Source: Pseudomonas tructae
GTDB lineage: Bacteria; Pseudomonadota; Gammaproteobacteria; Pseudomonadales; Pseudomonadaceae
Direction: 5' to 3'
DNA length: 64,000 bases
Assembly: GCF_004214895.1 (NCBI RefSeq)
Contig: NZ_CP035952.1
Span: 4,412,501-4,476,500 of the forward strand
Below are positions 54,225-63,689 of this stretch, in pieces. The notes below the pieces were generated by a model that was given only the letters and a program-made list of their open reading frames with translations, made no database searches and was not told the DNA's origin. Position 1 is the first letter of the stretch. Each line of letters begins with the position of its first letter. The position numbers and the translations under genes were made by a program.

Positions 54225-55556
54225 ATGCCCAAACCCGCTACGCCGCTCGACCTGCTGCTCCTGCCTACCTGGCTGGTGCCGGTCGAACCTGCCGGGGTGG
54301 TATTGAAGGAGCATGCCCTGGGCATCCGCGACGGGCAGATCGTATTCATCGGCCCGCGCAGCCAGGCCCAGGCCTTCATCGCGAGCCAAACCCGCGAACT
54401 GCCGGGCTGCCTGCTCAGCCCGGGGCTGATCAACGCCCACGGCCATGCGGCAATGACCCTGTTCCGCGGCCTGGCCGATGACCAGCCACTGATGACCTGG
54501 CTCCAAGAGCACATCTGGCCAGCCGAAGGGCGCTGGGTCGATGAAGACTTCGTGCGCGACGGTACGGACCTGGCCATCGCCGAGCAGCTCAAGGGCGGCA
54601 TCACCTGCTTCAGCGACATGTACTTCTACCCCAAGGTGGCCAGCGAGCGCGTGCACCACAGCGGCATCCGCGCGCAGATTGCCGTGCCCCTGCTGGACTT
54701 CCCGTTCCCTGGCGCGCGCAGCACCGAAGAAGCCCTGCAGCAGGGCATCGAGCTGTTCGGCGACCTGCGCCACCACCCTCGCATCAGTGTAGCCCTGGGC
54801 CCGCATGCACCGTACACGGTCAGCGACGCCAACCTGGAAAAGATCCGCGTCATCGCCGAAGAGCTGGACGCACCGATCCACATGCACATCCATGAAACCG
54901 CCGTCGAAGTCGAGCAGTCGCTGCGCACCCGCGGCGAGCGCCCCCTGGCCCGGCTTGCCCGCCTCGGCCTGCTCGGCCCGCGCCTGCAGGCGGTTCACAT
55001 GACCCAGGTCAGCGACGAAGACCTGGCCCTGCTGGTAGAAAGCAACACCAGTGTGGTGCACTGCCCGGAGTCCAACCTCAAGCTGGCCAGCGGTTTCTGC
55101 CCGGTCGAGCGCTTGTGGCAGGCCGGGGTCAACGTTGCCGTCGGTACCGATGGCGCGGCCAGCAACAATGACCTCGACCTGCTCGGCGAAACCCGCACCG
55201 CGGCCCTGCTGGCCAAAGCCGTCGCAGGTTCGGCCAGCGCCCTGGATGCCCATCGGGCGCTGCGCATGGCAACCCTCAACGGCGCTCGGGCCCTGGGCCT
55301 GGAAGCGATTACCGGCTCACTGGAAATCGGCAAGGCCGCCGACCTGGTCGCCTTCGACCTGTCCGGCCTGGCCCAGCAACCGGTGTACGACCCGGTTTCG
55401 CAATTGATCTACGCCAGCGGCCGGGACTGCGTGAAGCACGTCTGGGTCGCCGGCAAGCCACTGCTTGACGACCGGCGCCTGACCCGCCTGGACGAACAAG
55501 CCCTGCACGCCACCGCCTGCGCCTGGGGCCAGCGGATCGGCGAGCGCAACGAATAA
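54225..55556 (+). CDS. mtaD: 5'-methylthioadenosine/SAH deaminase (TRZ/ATZ family)
   Basis: This 443-residue amidohydrolase has metal ligands in INAHGHAAM (HxH near residue 70), HIHETAVE near 226, and the Asp in [13 protein letters not shown] near 310. The P. aeruginosa homologue at the same locus (PA3170) deaminates methylthioadenosine to methylthioinosine, which is then phosphorolysed to the MtnA substrate. Placement opposite mtnA supports that role. AGGGA lies eight bases before the ATG. It is followed by ubiG on the same strand after 61 bases. Confidence 0.9.
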   Translation: MPKPATPLDLLLLPTWLVPVEPAGVVLKEHALGIRDGQIVFIGPRSQAQAFIASQTRELPGCLLSPGLINAHGHAAMTLFRGLADDQPLMTWLQEHIWPAEGRWVDEDFVRDGTDLAIAEQLKGGITCFSDMYFYPKVASERVHHSGIRAQIAVPLLDFPFPGARSTEEALQQGIELFGDLRHHPRISVALGPHAPYTVSDANLEKIRVIAEELDAPIHMHIHETAVEVEQSLRTRGERPLARLARLGLLGPRLQAVHMTQVSDEDLALLVESNTSVVHCPESNLKLASGFCPVERLWQAGVNVAVGTDGAASNNDLDLLGETRTAALLAKAVAGSASALDAHRALRMATLNGARALGLEAITGSLEIGKAADLVAFDLSGLAQQPVYDPVSQLIYASGRDCVKHVWVAGKPLLDDRRLTRLDEQALHATACAWGQRIGERNE

Positions 55557-55617
55557 GCGCCCGGCAGCCAGTGCTGGCGGGCAAGAGCAAATTATCCAAG
55601 TTTCAGAGGACTGTTCC

Positions 55618-56316
55618 ATGAGCAACGTCGACCACGCCGAAATCGCCAAGTTCGAAGCCCTGGCTCACCGCTGGTGGGACCGCGAGAGCGAGTTCAAGCC
55701 ACTGCACGACATCAACCCGCTGCGGGTCAACTGGATAGACGAACGCGTCAAACTGGCCGGCAAGAAGGTCCTCGACGTCGGCTGCGGCGGCGGCATCCTC
55801 AGCGAGGCCATGGCCCAGCGCGGCGCCACCGTGACCGGCATCGACATGGGCGAGGCGCCGCTGGCCGTGGCCCAGTTGCACCAACTCGAATCCGGGGTCA
55901 ACGTCGAGTACCGGCAGATCACCGCCGAGGCCCTGGCCGAAGAAATGCCCGAGCAGTTCGACGTGGTCACCTGCCTTGAGATGCTTGAGCACGTACCAGA
56001 CCCCTCCTCGGTGATCCGCGCGTGTTTTCGCATGGTCAAGCCCGGCGGCCAGGTGTTCTTCTCGACCATCAACCGCAACCCCAAGGCCTACCTGTTCGCC
56101 ATCATCGGCGCCGAATACATCATGAAGCTGCTGCCGCGCGGCACCCACGACTTCAAGAAATTCATCCGCCCGTCCGAGCTCGGCGCCTGGAGCCGCGATG
56201 CCGGCCTGAGCGTCAAGGACATCATCGGCCTGACCTACAACCCGCTGACCAAGCACTACAAGCTGGCCAACGACGTTGACGTCAACTACATGATCCAGAC
56301 CCTGCGCGAGGAATGA
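55618..56316 (+). CDS. ubiG: Ubiquinone biosynthesis O-methyltransferase
   Basis: This 232-residue SAM-dependent enzyme carries out both O-methylations in ubiquinone synthesis at the membrane face. It has [16 protein letters not shown] near residue 51, [22 protein letters not shown] and the membrane-interaction region [13 protein letters not shown]-terminal [20 protein letters not shown] (20 residues) is a UbiG hallmark. AGAGGA is seven bases upstream. Its stop overlaps the mupP start as ATGA. Confidence 0.97.
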   Translation: MSNVDHAEIAKFEALAHRWWDRESEFKPLHDINPLRVNWIDERVKLAGKKVLDVGCGGGILSEAMAQRGATVTGIDMGEAPLAVAQLHQLESGVNVEYRQITAEALAEEMPEQFDVVTCLEMLEHVPDPSSVIRACFRMVKPGGQVFFSTINRNPKAYLFAIIGAEYIMKLLPRGTHDFKKFIRPSELGAWSRDAGLSVKDIIGLTYNPLTKHYKLANDVDVNYMIQTLREE

Positions 56317-56990
56317 GCATGCGTTTGCGAGCGGTACTTTTCGACATGGACGGCACCCTGCTCGACACGGCGCCGGACTTCATCGCCATCTGCCAGGCCA
56401 TGCTCACCGAGCGCGGCCTGCCGGCCATCGACGCACAAAAAATCCGCGACGTGGTCTCGGGCGGGGCCAAGGCCATGGTGTCGGCGACCTTCAACCTCGA
56501 CCCGGACGCCGAAGGCTTCGAGGCCCTGCGCCTGGAGTTTCTCGAGCGCTACCAGCAAGGTTGCGCGGTGCACAGCAAACTCTACGATGGGATGGCCCAA
56601 TTGCTGGCCGACATCGAGAAAGGCAATTTGATCTGGGGCGTAGTCACCAACAAACCGGTGCGCTTTGCCGAGCCGATCATGCAGCAGCTGGGCCTGAGCG
56701 AGCGTTCGGCGCTGTTGATCTGCCCGGACCATGTGAAGAACAGCAAGCCGGACCCCGAACCGCTGATCCTTGCCTGCAAGACCCTCAACCTGGACCCGGC
56801 CAGCGTGCTGTTCGTCGGCGACGACCTGCGCGACATCGAGTCGGGCCGCGATGCCGGCACCCGTACTGCGGCGGTGCGCTACGGCTATATTCACCCTGAC
56901 GACAACCCCAACAACTGGGGCGCGGATGTGGTGGTCGATCATCCGCTGGAGCTGCGCAAGGTGCTCGATAACGCGCTTTGCGGCTGCTGA
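56313..56990 (+). CDS. mupP: N-acetylmuramic acid 6-phosphate phosphatase
   Basis: This 225-residue HAD phosphatase has [27 protein letters not shown] (motif II), the Lys in NSKPDPEPL and [15 protein letters not shown] (motif III). The homologue beside ubiG in P. aeruginosa (PA3172) and P. putida is MupP, part of the cell-wall recycling route that bypasses de novo UDP-MurNAc synthesis and confers intrinsic fosfomycin tolerance. Gph phosphoglycolate phosphatase is the close paralogue, and position favours MupP. The ATG overlaps ubiG by four bases. Confidence 0.9.
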   Translation: MSMRLRAVLFDMDGTLLDTAPDFIAICQAMLTERGLPAIDAQKIRDVVSGGAKAMVSATFNLDPDAEGFEALRLEFLERYQQGCAVHSKLYDGMAQLLADIEKGNLIWGVVTNKPVRFAEPIMQQLGLSERSALLICPDHVKNSKPDPEPLILACKTLNLDPASVLFVGDDLRDIESGRDAGTRTAAVRYGYIHPDDNPNNWGADVVVDHPLELRKVLDNALCGC

Positions 56991-57002
56991 TTTCAGACAA
57001 GG

Positions 57003-57068
57003 ATCGCGGGGCAAGCCCGCTCCCACAGTGACCATACCCACCCTGTAGGAGCGGGCTTGCCCCGCGAT
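57003..57068. repeat. Inverted REP pair between mupP and SDR gene
   Basis: Two intact REP units in opposite orientation (57003-57027 and 57044-57068) are separated by about 16 bases. They could form a long hairpin. The pair sits between two genes on the same strand, 12 bases after mupP, and may reduce read-through into the SDR gene. Confidence 0.88.
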
Positions 57069-57095
57069 AAGTCAACACATTCAAGAGGTAACCCC

Positions 57096-57836
57096 ATGTT
57101 CGATTACGCTGCCCGCCCCGACCTGCTCAAAGGCCGGACCATCCTGGTCACCGGCGCCGGTCGTGGCATCGGTGCGGCTGCGGCCAAGAGCTATGCCGCC
57201 CATGGCGCCACCGTCTTGCTGCTGGGCAAGACCGAAGCCAACCTGAGCCAGGTCTACGACGAGATCGAAGCAGCCGGCCACCCCAAGCCTGCGGTCATCC
57301 CGTTCAACCTGGAAACCGCCCTGCCGCACCAGTACGACGAGCTGGCAGCAATGATCGAAGCCGAGTTCGGCCATATCGACGGCCTGTTGCACAACGCCTC
57401 GATCATCGGCCCACGCACGCCGCTGGAGCAGCTCTCGGGCGACAACTTCATGCGCGTGATGCAGGTCAACGTCAATGCCATGTTCATGCTCACCAGCACC
57501 CTGCTGCCGCTGCTCAAGCTCTCGCAGGATGGCTCGGTGATCTTCACCTCCAGCAGCGTCGGGCGCAAAGGCCGAGCCTACTGGGGTGCCTATGGGGTGT
57601 CTAAGTTCGCCACCGAGGGCCTGATGCAGACCCTCGCCGACGAGCTTGAAGGTGTCGCGCCGGTACGCGCCAACAGCGTCAACCCGGGTGCCACCCGTAC
57701 CAGCATGCGCGCCCAGGCCTACCCTGCGGAAACCCCGGAAAACAACCCGCTACCCGAGCAGATCATGCCGGTCTACCTGTACCTGATGGGTCCAGACAGC
57801 ACCGGCATCAACGGCCAGGCGTTCAACGCCCAGTAA
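57096..57836 (+). CDS. YciK-type SDR oxidoreductase
   Basis: This 246-residue short-chain dehydrogenase has ILVTGAGRGIGAAAAK near residue 16, LLHNASIIG, FTSSSVGRKGRAYWGAYGVSK with Ser and Tyr-x3-Lys (part), and NPGATRTSMRA. It belongs to the YciK group, whose substrate is not known; the ubiG-mupP-yciK order is conserved in pseudomonads. AAGAGG lies six bases before the ATG at 57096. It is convergent with the TenA-like gene, with only two bases between stops. Confidence 0.9.
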   Translation: MFDYAARPDLLKGRTILVTGAGRGIGAAAAKSYAAHGATVLLLGKTEANLSQVYDEIEAAGHPKPAVIPFNLETALPHQYDELAAMIEAEFGHIDGLLHNASIIGPRTPLEQLSGDNFMRVMQVNVNAMFMLTSTLLPLLKLSQDGSVIFTSSSVGRKGRAYWGAYGVSKFATEGLMQTLADELEGVAPVRANSVNPGATRTSMRAQAYPAETPENNPLPEQIMPVYLYLMGPDSTGINGQAFNAQ

Positions 57837-57838
57837 GC

Positions 57839-58630
57839 TCAGCCCTCGGCCAGTTCCGCCCGGGCCCGGGCGGGCTGGCGCTGTTCCTGCTCTTGCTGGA
57901 TGCAGCGTTCGAGGAACAGGAACATGTAGTCGTAGCTCTTGCAGATCGCCCGGCGCAACTCTTTCTGCAACGCCACCGACGGATTGTTACCGGCCAGGGT
58001 ACAGACAATCTCCAGCGCCTCCCAAGGATGCGCGTCATCGTACTGCGCGTGCATCTTCAGCCACTTCATGGCGCGCTTGCGGCCCTCTTCCGGGAAGCCC
58101 TGGGCGTAGACGCCGGTCGAGCAAACCACCGCCGACCACTCACCGGTTGCACCTTCGATGGCGTAGTTGGTGGCCGCAACGGCCACCACCAGCGAATCGG
58201 TGGCGCAGGTATGCCAGCACCAGTCACTCAGCGCATTGAGCTCACTGGGTACGTCCTGGGCTTGCAGGTCTTCCAGGCTGACACCATGGGCCTGGGCCCA
58301 GTACAGCCAGTAGTCGGCATGATTGAGCTCGACGCGGATATTGCGCATCAGCCAGCGACGCGCCATGTCCTCGCCAGGGTGGCGGGCGTATTGGGTCTTG
58401 GTGAGGTTTTTGGCCATGTACAGGGAGAACTGCTCGACCACCGGCCAGCCGCCGATCAGGTACTGGCGCATGGTCCGGCCACTGAGGCGGCCGTCACGCA
58501 TGCGTTGATAGAGTTCATGCTCCACCACCCGACGCTTGCTCTCGCTGCAGTCCTTGATCAACTGCTGGGCCCAAAGCGGGTAACTGCTGGGGTCCATCAA
58601 TGGGCCCGTACGAATAAACGCGTCAATCAC
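57839..58630 (-). CDS. TenA/PqqC-like heme-oxygenase-fold protein
   Basis: This 263-residue all-helical protein is of the TenA/PqqC/iron-dependent oxygenase-like superfamily. Helices carry candidate polar residues in VVEHELYQRM, NIRVELNHADYWLYW, TNYAIEGATGEWSA and MHAQYDDAHPWEALEIV (part). His and Glu placement resembles members that bind diiron or pyrimidine, but the reaction is unknown. It has often been labelled a transcriptional regulator without support. The start is GTG with GGAG six bases upstream. An 18-base perfect GC palindrome (57856-57873) lies in its last codons, next to the convergent SDR stop. Confidence 0.85.
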   Translation of the reverse strand: MIDAFIRTGPLMDPSSYPLWAQQLIKDCSESKRRVVEHELYQRMRDGRLSGRTMRQYLIGGWPVVEQFSLYMAKNLTKTQYARHPGEDMARRWLMRNIRVELNHADYWLYWAQAHGVSLEDLQAQDVPSELNALSDWCWHTCATDSLVVAVAATNYAIEGATGEWSAVVCSTGVYAQGFPEEGRKRAMKWLKMHAQYDDAHPWEALEIVCTLAGNNPSVALQKELRRAICKSYDYMFLFLERCIQQEQEQRQPARARAELAEG

Positions 58631-58666
58631 TGTCAGCTCCTTGTTCCTTGTGATTATCGGTGGATC

Positions 58667-61123
58667 TCAGCGAAAGGTCCCCGGCGCCTTGAACATCAGG
58701 GGCCTTGCAGCAATCCGTTTGCGCTGCAAGCTGTCACAGGTGAACACCTGTGGCCGCTCGATCAGGTATCCCTGGGCGTAGTCGACGCCAATCTCCTGCA
58801 GGGCCTGTTCGATCAACGGAGTTTCGACGAACTCGGCGATGGTGCGCTTGCCCATCACGTGGCCGATGTGATTGATCACCTCGACCATGGCCCGGTTGAT
58901 CGGGTCATCGAGCATGTCCTTGACGAAACTTCCGTCGATTTTCAGGAAGTCTACAGGCAAATGCTTCAAATATGCGAACGACGACATCCCGGCGCAGAAG
59001 TCATCCAGCGAGAACCGGCAACCTAGGCCCTTGAGCTCGTTGATAAAGCGAATGGCACTGCCCAGGTTGGCGATCGCGCTGGTTTCAGTGATTTCGAAAC
59101 AAATCATGTGCGGCGGGATGGCAAACTCGCTGAACAGTCGCTGCAAGTACTCGAGAAACTTGTCATCGCCGATACTGCTGCCCGACAGGTTGATGGCACA
59201 CATGGCCAACGGGCCTTCGCGCTCCTCGTCCAGGCATTGGCGAATGACCTTGAACACACTGCGTACCACCCAGCGGTCCAGCGCGGTCATCAGGCCATAA
59301 CGCTCGGCGGCGGGAATGAAGCTGTCCGGAAGGATGATCCGCCCACTTTCATCATGCAGGCGCAGAAGGATCTCGATATGACCGGCGCCCTCATGGGGGC
59401 CGAGGGCAGCGATTTCCTGGGCATAGAGGCAGAAGCGGTTTTCTTCCAGGGCCACATGCAGGCGCTGGATCCAGGCCATTTCGCCAAAACGCATGGACAG
59501 CTCGCTGTCATCGGCGTGATACACCTGCACGCGGTTGCGGCCCTTTTCCTTGGCCATGTAGCAGGCCATGTCGGCCGCCCGCAGCGAGGCTTCCAGGGTC
59601 GTCGGCCCTTGGGCGATATGCACCAGGCCCAGGCTCACGGTGGTCATGAACGGCCGCCCCTTCCACACAAAGTGCAGGCTCTGCACCGCCTGGCGCAGGC
59701 TTTCGGCGATACGCTCAGCCTGATCCTGAGGGCAGTTCTCCAGCAGGATGCCGAATTCGTCACCTCCCAGCCGCGCCAGGGTGTCGCCTTCGCGCAGGCC
59801 GGCCTGCAATACCGCGCAGATATGCCGCAGCAGTTCATCCCCTGCGGCATGACCACAGGTGTCATTGACCAGCTTGAACTGGTCCAGGTCGAGAAACATC
59901 AAGGAATGACGCGCCGGCTTGCGCGCCATCGCATTGAGCGCAAGCTCCAGGCGGTACTCGAACTCGCGGCGGTTGGCCAGCCCGGTGAGGGCATCATGGG
60001 TCGCCTGCCAGGACAGGTTGGCGATGTACTGGCGCTCCTGGGTCATGTCGTGCAGCACCAGAACGATGCCGCTGACCTTGCCCTCGGTGATGATCGGCGC
60101 CCCGACCAGGGTGACCGACACTGTACTGCCGTCCAGGCGCTGGATCAGCTTGGTGTGTTCACTGCCGCCTTTGAGGCCGCCTTCGAGCACGCACTCGACC
60201 AAGGTCAGGCTGTCTTTTTCGGCATTTTCGTCGAGCAGGCTGAACAATGCGGCCAGGGGCAGGCCCTGGGCCTGGGCCGCATGCCAGTGGGTCAGCTGTT
60301 CGGCAGCCGGGTTCATGTAGGCAATGCAGCCTTCGACATCGGTGGTGATGACGCCATCGCCGATCGACTCAAGGGTGATCTGCGCCCGCTCCTTCTCCAC
60401 TTCCAGGGCATTGGCAAAGGCCTGGCGCTGGGCCAGCAACTTGCTCGAGCGCATCCAGGCCAGGGCAATCAGGAACAAGGCGGTGGCAAGGTTGGTGACC
60501 AGCAGCACCTGCAGCAACATCCGCGAACCTTCGCCCAAGGCATCACTGAAGGCCCGCGCGGCTGGGGTCACGGCATCGTTGATCGCCGCAATCTGCGCTT
60601 TCCAGCCGGCGACACTACGGGCATCGGCCTGGCCTGCGCGAAATCCGCTGTGCATTTGCTCGGCCACTTCATCGAGCTGACGCAGGAACCCATCACCGAC
60701 CGACCACAGCTCGATGGCTTTCTGCATATAGCTGACCTGATGAAAGTTCAGGTAAAGCCAGATCACACTGGACACGTCGTCGGGATGGTTGCCACCCTGG
60801 AGAATGCCGCGGCGGGCAGCGTCGATATCCGGGGTGGCGAGGTCGAGGGCCACGCGCAGGTCATGGCCGCCCTGAGGCACGCCTATGGCCTTGCGATACT
60901 TCTGAAAGATCGCCTCGTCACGGCTGTCAGCGTACTGATTGAGGTAATAGATGGCATCCTTCTGGCCCTTGGACCACAGACTCTCCCCCGCCACATAACC
61001 ACGCACGGCCGATAGCGCGTACAGGCTGATGCTCCCGAGCAAGGCCTGAAACAGCACCACGGCAACAAATGGCCAGATTATGCCCAACAACTTTGGCGCT
61101 TCGAGAGTCCGTTTTCGCTTCAT
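58667..61123 (-). CDS. Diguanylate cyclase/phosphodiesterase with PAS
   Basis: This 818-residue membrane protein has helix 1 (about residues 13-38), a helical periplasmic sensor to about 200, helix 2 (LLQVLLVTNLATALFLIALA), a PAS domain (about 250-370), then GGDEF and EAL domains. The cyclase motif LGGDEFG is intact, with an I-site REGD five residues before it. The EAL core reads EILLR, and ITETSA, LDDFCAG, LKIDGSF, AEFVE and AQGYLIERP keep the usual metal and general-base residues. It can plausibly both make and break c-di-GMP. The signal is unknown. AAGGGA precedes the ATG. Confidence 0.94.
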   Translation of the reverse strand: MKRKRTLEAPKLLGIIWPFVAVVLFQALLGSISLYALSAVRGYVAGESLWSKGQKDAIYYLNQYADSRDEAIFQKYRKAIGVPQGGHDLRVALDLATPDIDAARRGILQGGNHPDDVSSVIWLYLNFHQVSYMQKAIELWSVGDGFLRQLDEVAEQMHSGFRAGQADARSVAGWKAQIAAINDAVTPAARAFSDALGEGSRMLLQVLLVTNLATALFLIALAWMRSSKLLAQRQAFANALEVEKERAQITLESIGDGVITTDVEGCIAYMNPAAEQLTHWHAAQAQGLPLAALFSLLDENAEKDSLTLVECVLEGGLKGGSEHTKLIQRLDGSTVSVTLVGAPIITEGKVSGIVLVLHDMTQERQYIANLSWQATHDALTGLANRREFEYRLELALNAMARKPARHSLMFLDLDQFKLVNDTCGHAAGDELLRHICAVLQAGLREGDTLARLGGDEFGILLENCPQDQAERIAESLRQAVQSLHFVWKGRPFMTTVSLGLVHIAQGPTTLEASLRAADMACYMAKEKGRNRVQVYHADDSELSMRFGEMAWIQRLHVALEENRFCLYAQEIAALGPHEGAGHIEILLRLHDESGRIILPDSFIPAAERYGLMTALDRWVVRSVFKVIRQCLDEEREGPLAMCAINLSGSSIGDDKFLEYLQRLFSEFAIPPHMICFEITETSAIANLGSAIRFINELKGLGCRFSLDDFCAGMSSFAYLKHLPVDFLKIDGSFVKDMLDDPINRAMVEVINHIGHVMGKRTIAEFVETPLIEQALQEIGVDYAQGYLIERPQVFTCDSLQRKRIAARPLMFKAPGTFR

Positions 61124-61228
61124 GAGGTCCCTTGCAACAGAGCCGGATGAATCCCACCTACCAAAGCACAGCCTAGGCTATTTGCCACTAAACCAGGAGT
61201 GCTTTTCTCGCCTGCACGGCAATTTGCC

Positions 61229-63061
61229 CTAACTCTGTTGCAAATGGCCGTACAACTTGGCGTACAAGCCACCTTCGGCGATCAATTGTTGGTGGTCGCC
61301 GTCCTCGGCAACATGGCCGCCGTCGAACACCAGCACCCGGTCCGCCTGCTTTACCGCCGACAGACGGTGGGCAATGATCAGGGTGGTTCGGGCGCTGAGA
61401 AAACGGCTCAAGGCCTGGTGCAGGTTGTATTCGGTGGCCGCATCCAGCGCCGAGGTGGCCTCGTCGAGGATCACCACCTTGGGCTCGGCCAGCACCATCC
61501 GCGCAATTGCCAGGCGCTGGCGCTGGCCACCGGACAAACGCACCCCGGAGCGGCCAACCACGCTGTCCAGGCCTTGCGGCAAGGCCGCAATGGTGGTGTC
61601 GAGCTGGGCGATGGCCAGCGCCTGCCAGCAGGCCTCATCACTGCAGTCACGGCCCATGGTCAGGTTGGCACGCACGGTGTCATTGAACAGTGACGGATGC
61701 TGCAGTACCACCGCGACGTGCTCACGCAGGGTTTCCAGGCCGATTTCCTGCAGGGTCGAGCCACCAAAACGGATGGTCCCGGCCTGGGCGCTGTACAAGC
61801 CCAGCAGCAGTTGCACCAGGGTGCTCTTGCCACCGCCGCTGGCACCGACGATCGCCACCTTCTCACCCGGGGCGATCGACAGGTTGAGCTGATCGAGCAC
61901 CGGCTCATCGCTATAGGCAAAGCGCAGGCCCTGCACTTCCAGGCCCACGGTGTCGCGGCCCTTGAACGGGTCGATACCGCCGGCATATTGCGGCTCGTCG
62001 GCACGCGCCAGCAGCTCGTTGAGCCGGCTCAGGGCGCCGCCGGCAGCGTAATAGGCGTACTGCAGGTTGAGCAGTTGCTCGACCGGGCCGATCATGAACC
62101 ACAGGTAGCTGAACACTGCGAGCATCTGCCCGATCGACAAATCCGAGAACAGCACCGTAAGCATCGCCGCGGCGCGGAAAATATCGATGCCGAACTGGAA
62201 CAGCAAGCCACTGGCACGCCCACTGGCATCGCTTTTCCATTGTGAGGCGACCGCATAGTTGCGCACTTCCTGGGCACGCAGGCCAAGGCGGCCGAGGAAA
62301 TAGCCCTGGCGATTACTGGCGCGGATCTCCTGGATCGCATCCAGGGTTTCGGTCAGCGCCTGGGTGAAGCGCGACGTGCTGTCGTTCTCCAGCTTTTTCA
62401 AGTGCTTGACCCGCTTGCCCAGTTGCACTGTGGCAAAAATCACCAGCGGGTTGAACAGCAGAATCAGCAGCGCCAGTTGCCAGTGCATCCACATCAGGAT
62501 GGCAGCGGTGCCGGTCAGGGTCAGCATGGCCACCAGAAAGCGGCTGAGGGTTTCGCCAACGAACTTGTCGAGGGTGTCCAGGTCGGTGACCAGGTGAGTG
62601 GTCACGGTACCGCTACCCAGGCTTTCGTATTCGCTGAGGGAGATGCGTTTGAGCCGCTCGATCAGACGGATGCGCAAGCGATAGACGATATCCTTGGCCA
62701 GCCCCGCGAACAGCTTGGCCTGCACAACGTTGAACGCCAGGGCTGCGCAACGCAGGGTCAAGGTGAATGCCAGCATCAGGCCGATGTAGCCGGCGGCAAC
62801 CTGCCAACTGCCGGGGAGGAACTGGTTCATCCACTTCAGCGCCGCATCGCCATGGCCCAGCAGCACTTCATCGACCAGCAACGGCAGCAGCAAGGGAATC
62901 GGCACGCTGCACAACGCCGCCAGCACGGCCACACCATTGGCGATCCACAGCGCTTTTTTATGACGCAGGGCCAGGCGGCGGATTTCTGCCCAGCTCAAGC
63001 GATCAGCTTGCACAGGACCTGGCCCTGGTACCGGGTCGGGTGAACCCGGCAGGTCAAGCAC
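61229..63061 (-). CDS. ABC exporter, fused permease and ATPase
   Basis: This 610-residue half-transporter has a six-helix type I export domain (about residues 40-330) and an ATPase domain. Walker A is GASGGGKST, the Q-loop VVLQHPSLF, signature LSGGQRQRLAIARM, Walker B VVILDEATSALD and H-loop IIAHRLS. It works as a homodimer in the inner membrane, exporting a lipid, peptide or drug; the substrate is not shown by context. The GTG start overlaps the DsbA-like stop by eight bases. A second GTG or TTG inside the Pro-rich N-terminus is possible. Confidence 0.92.
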   Translation of the reverse strand: MLDLPGSPDPVPGPGPVQADRLSWAEIRRLALRHKKALWIANGVAVLAALCSVPIPLLLPLLVDEVLLGHGDAALKWMNQFLPGSWQVAAGYIGLMLAFTLTLRCAALAFNVVQAKLFAGLAKDIVYRLRIRLIERLKRISLSEYESLGSGTVTTHLVTDLDTLDKFVGETLSRFLVAMLTLTGTAAILMWMHWQLALLILLFNPLVIFATVQLGKRVKHLKKLENDSTSRFTQALTETLDAIQEIRASNRQGYFLGRLGLRAQEVRNYAVASQWKSDASGRASGLLFQFGIDIFRAAAMLTVLFSDLSIGQMLAVFSYLWFMIGPVEQLLNLQYAYYAAGGALSRLNELLARADEPQYAGGIDPFKGRDTVGLEVQGLRFAYSDEPVLDQLNLSIAPGEKVAIVGASGGGKSTLVQLLLGLYSAQAGTIRFGGSTLQEIGLETLREHVAVVLQHPSLFNDTVRANLTMGRDCSDEACWQALAIAQLDTTIAALPQGLDSVVGRSGVRLSGGQRQRLAIARMVLAEPKVVILDEATSALDAATEYNLHQALSRFLSARTTLIIAHRLSAVKQADRVLVFDGGHVAEDGDHQQLIAEGGLYAKLYGHLQQS

Positions 63062-63686
63062 AGGCAGCCTGCTTGAGCCAGCGGCCGAGCAGTGGTTCGA
63101 GGGCGTCGAGGGCCTGGTAGCCGTTGGTCAGCAAGGCCAGCTGGCCATTGCGCTCGGCCAGCAGGGTCGGGAAGCCGGCGATGCCCAGGTCCTGGACCCA
63201 GGAGAAGTCGGCCGCCGTGGCCGAACGTTGTTCGGCGCGGGTGAAGGCATCGGCAAAGGCTGCGCGTTCGTAACCGGCCTGTTCAGCCAGCTCCACCAGC
63301 AACGGTGCACGGGTAACGTCTTCGCCACGCTGGTAGAAGGCTTGCTGGATCAGCTTGAGCAAGGCACCGACATGCTGCGGGTCAAGGCTGCGGGCGGTGA
63401 CCAGGGCCCGACAGGCAGGCTCGGTGTCGTAAACAAAACCGTCCGGCAGCGCACCCTCGAACCGGAACGTCTGCCCGGTGGCCTCGTGCACCGCCTGCCA
63501 GTGATCGAGGATATAGCCACGGGTCGCGGCATCCAGTGCCCGGCTGCCCGAGCGCAGGCCACCCAGCACCACCTGGGTCGGCACACCTGCCGCCTGCGCC
63601 TGGGCGATCAAGGCTTCGGCGACCGGGGCAAAACCCCAGCACCAGGAGCACATCGGGTCCATCACATACAGCAGGCGTGCGGACAT
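63054..63686 (-). CDS. DsbA family (FrnE-like) thiol protein
   Basis: This 210-residue cytoplasmic thioredoxin-fold protein has a helical insert. MDPMCSWCWGFAPV carries the redox-like CSWC motif at the N-terminus, and cis-Pro GIAGFPTLL lies near residue 175. Related proteins act as oxidoreductases or isomerases on unknown substrates; there is no signal peptide. The ATG at 63686 has GAGG eight bases upstream; the TTG before it is less likely. It lies between trhO and the ABC gene with overlaps at its 3' end, so the three may form an operon. Confidence 0.88.
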   Translation of the reverse strand: MSARLLYVMDPMCSWCWGFAPVAEALIAQAQAAGVPTQVVLGGLRSGSRALDAATRGYILDHWQAVHEATGQTFRFEGALPDGFVYDTEPACRALVTARSLDPQHVGALLKLIQQAFYQRGEDVTRAPLLVELAEQAGYERAAFADAFTRAEQRSATAADFSWVQDLGIAGFPTLLAERNGQLALLTNGYQALDALEPLLGRWLKQAACA

Positions 63687-63689
63687 CAA

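Noticed and set aside
59108..61015. A 635-codon plus-strand open frame opposite the GGDEF-EAL gene
   Set aside because: It has no recognisable domain and is antisense to a gene with intact motifs.
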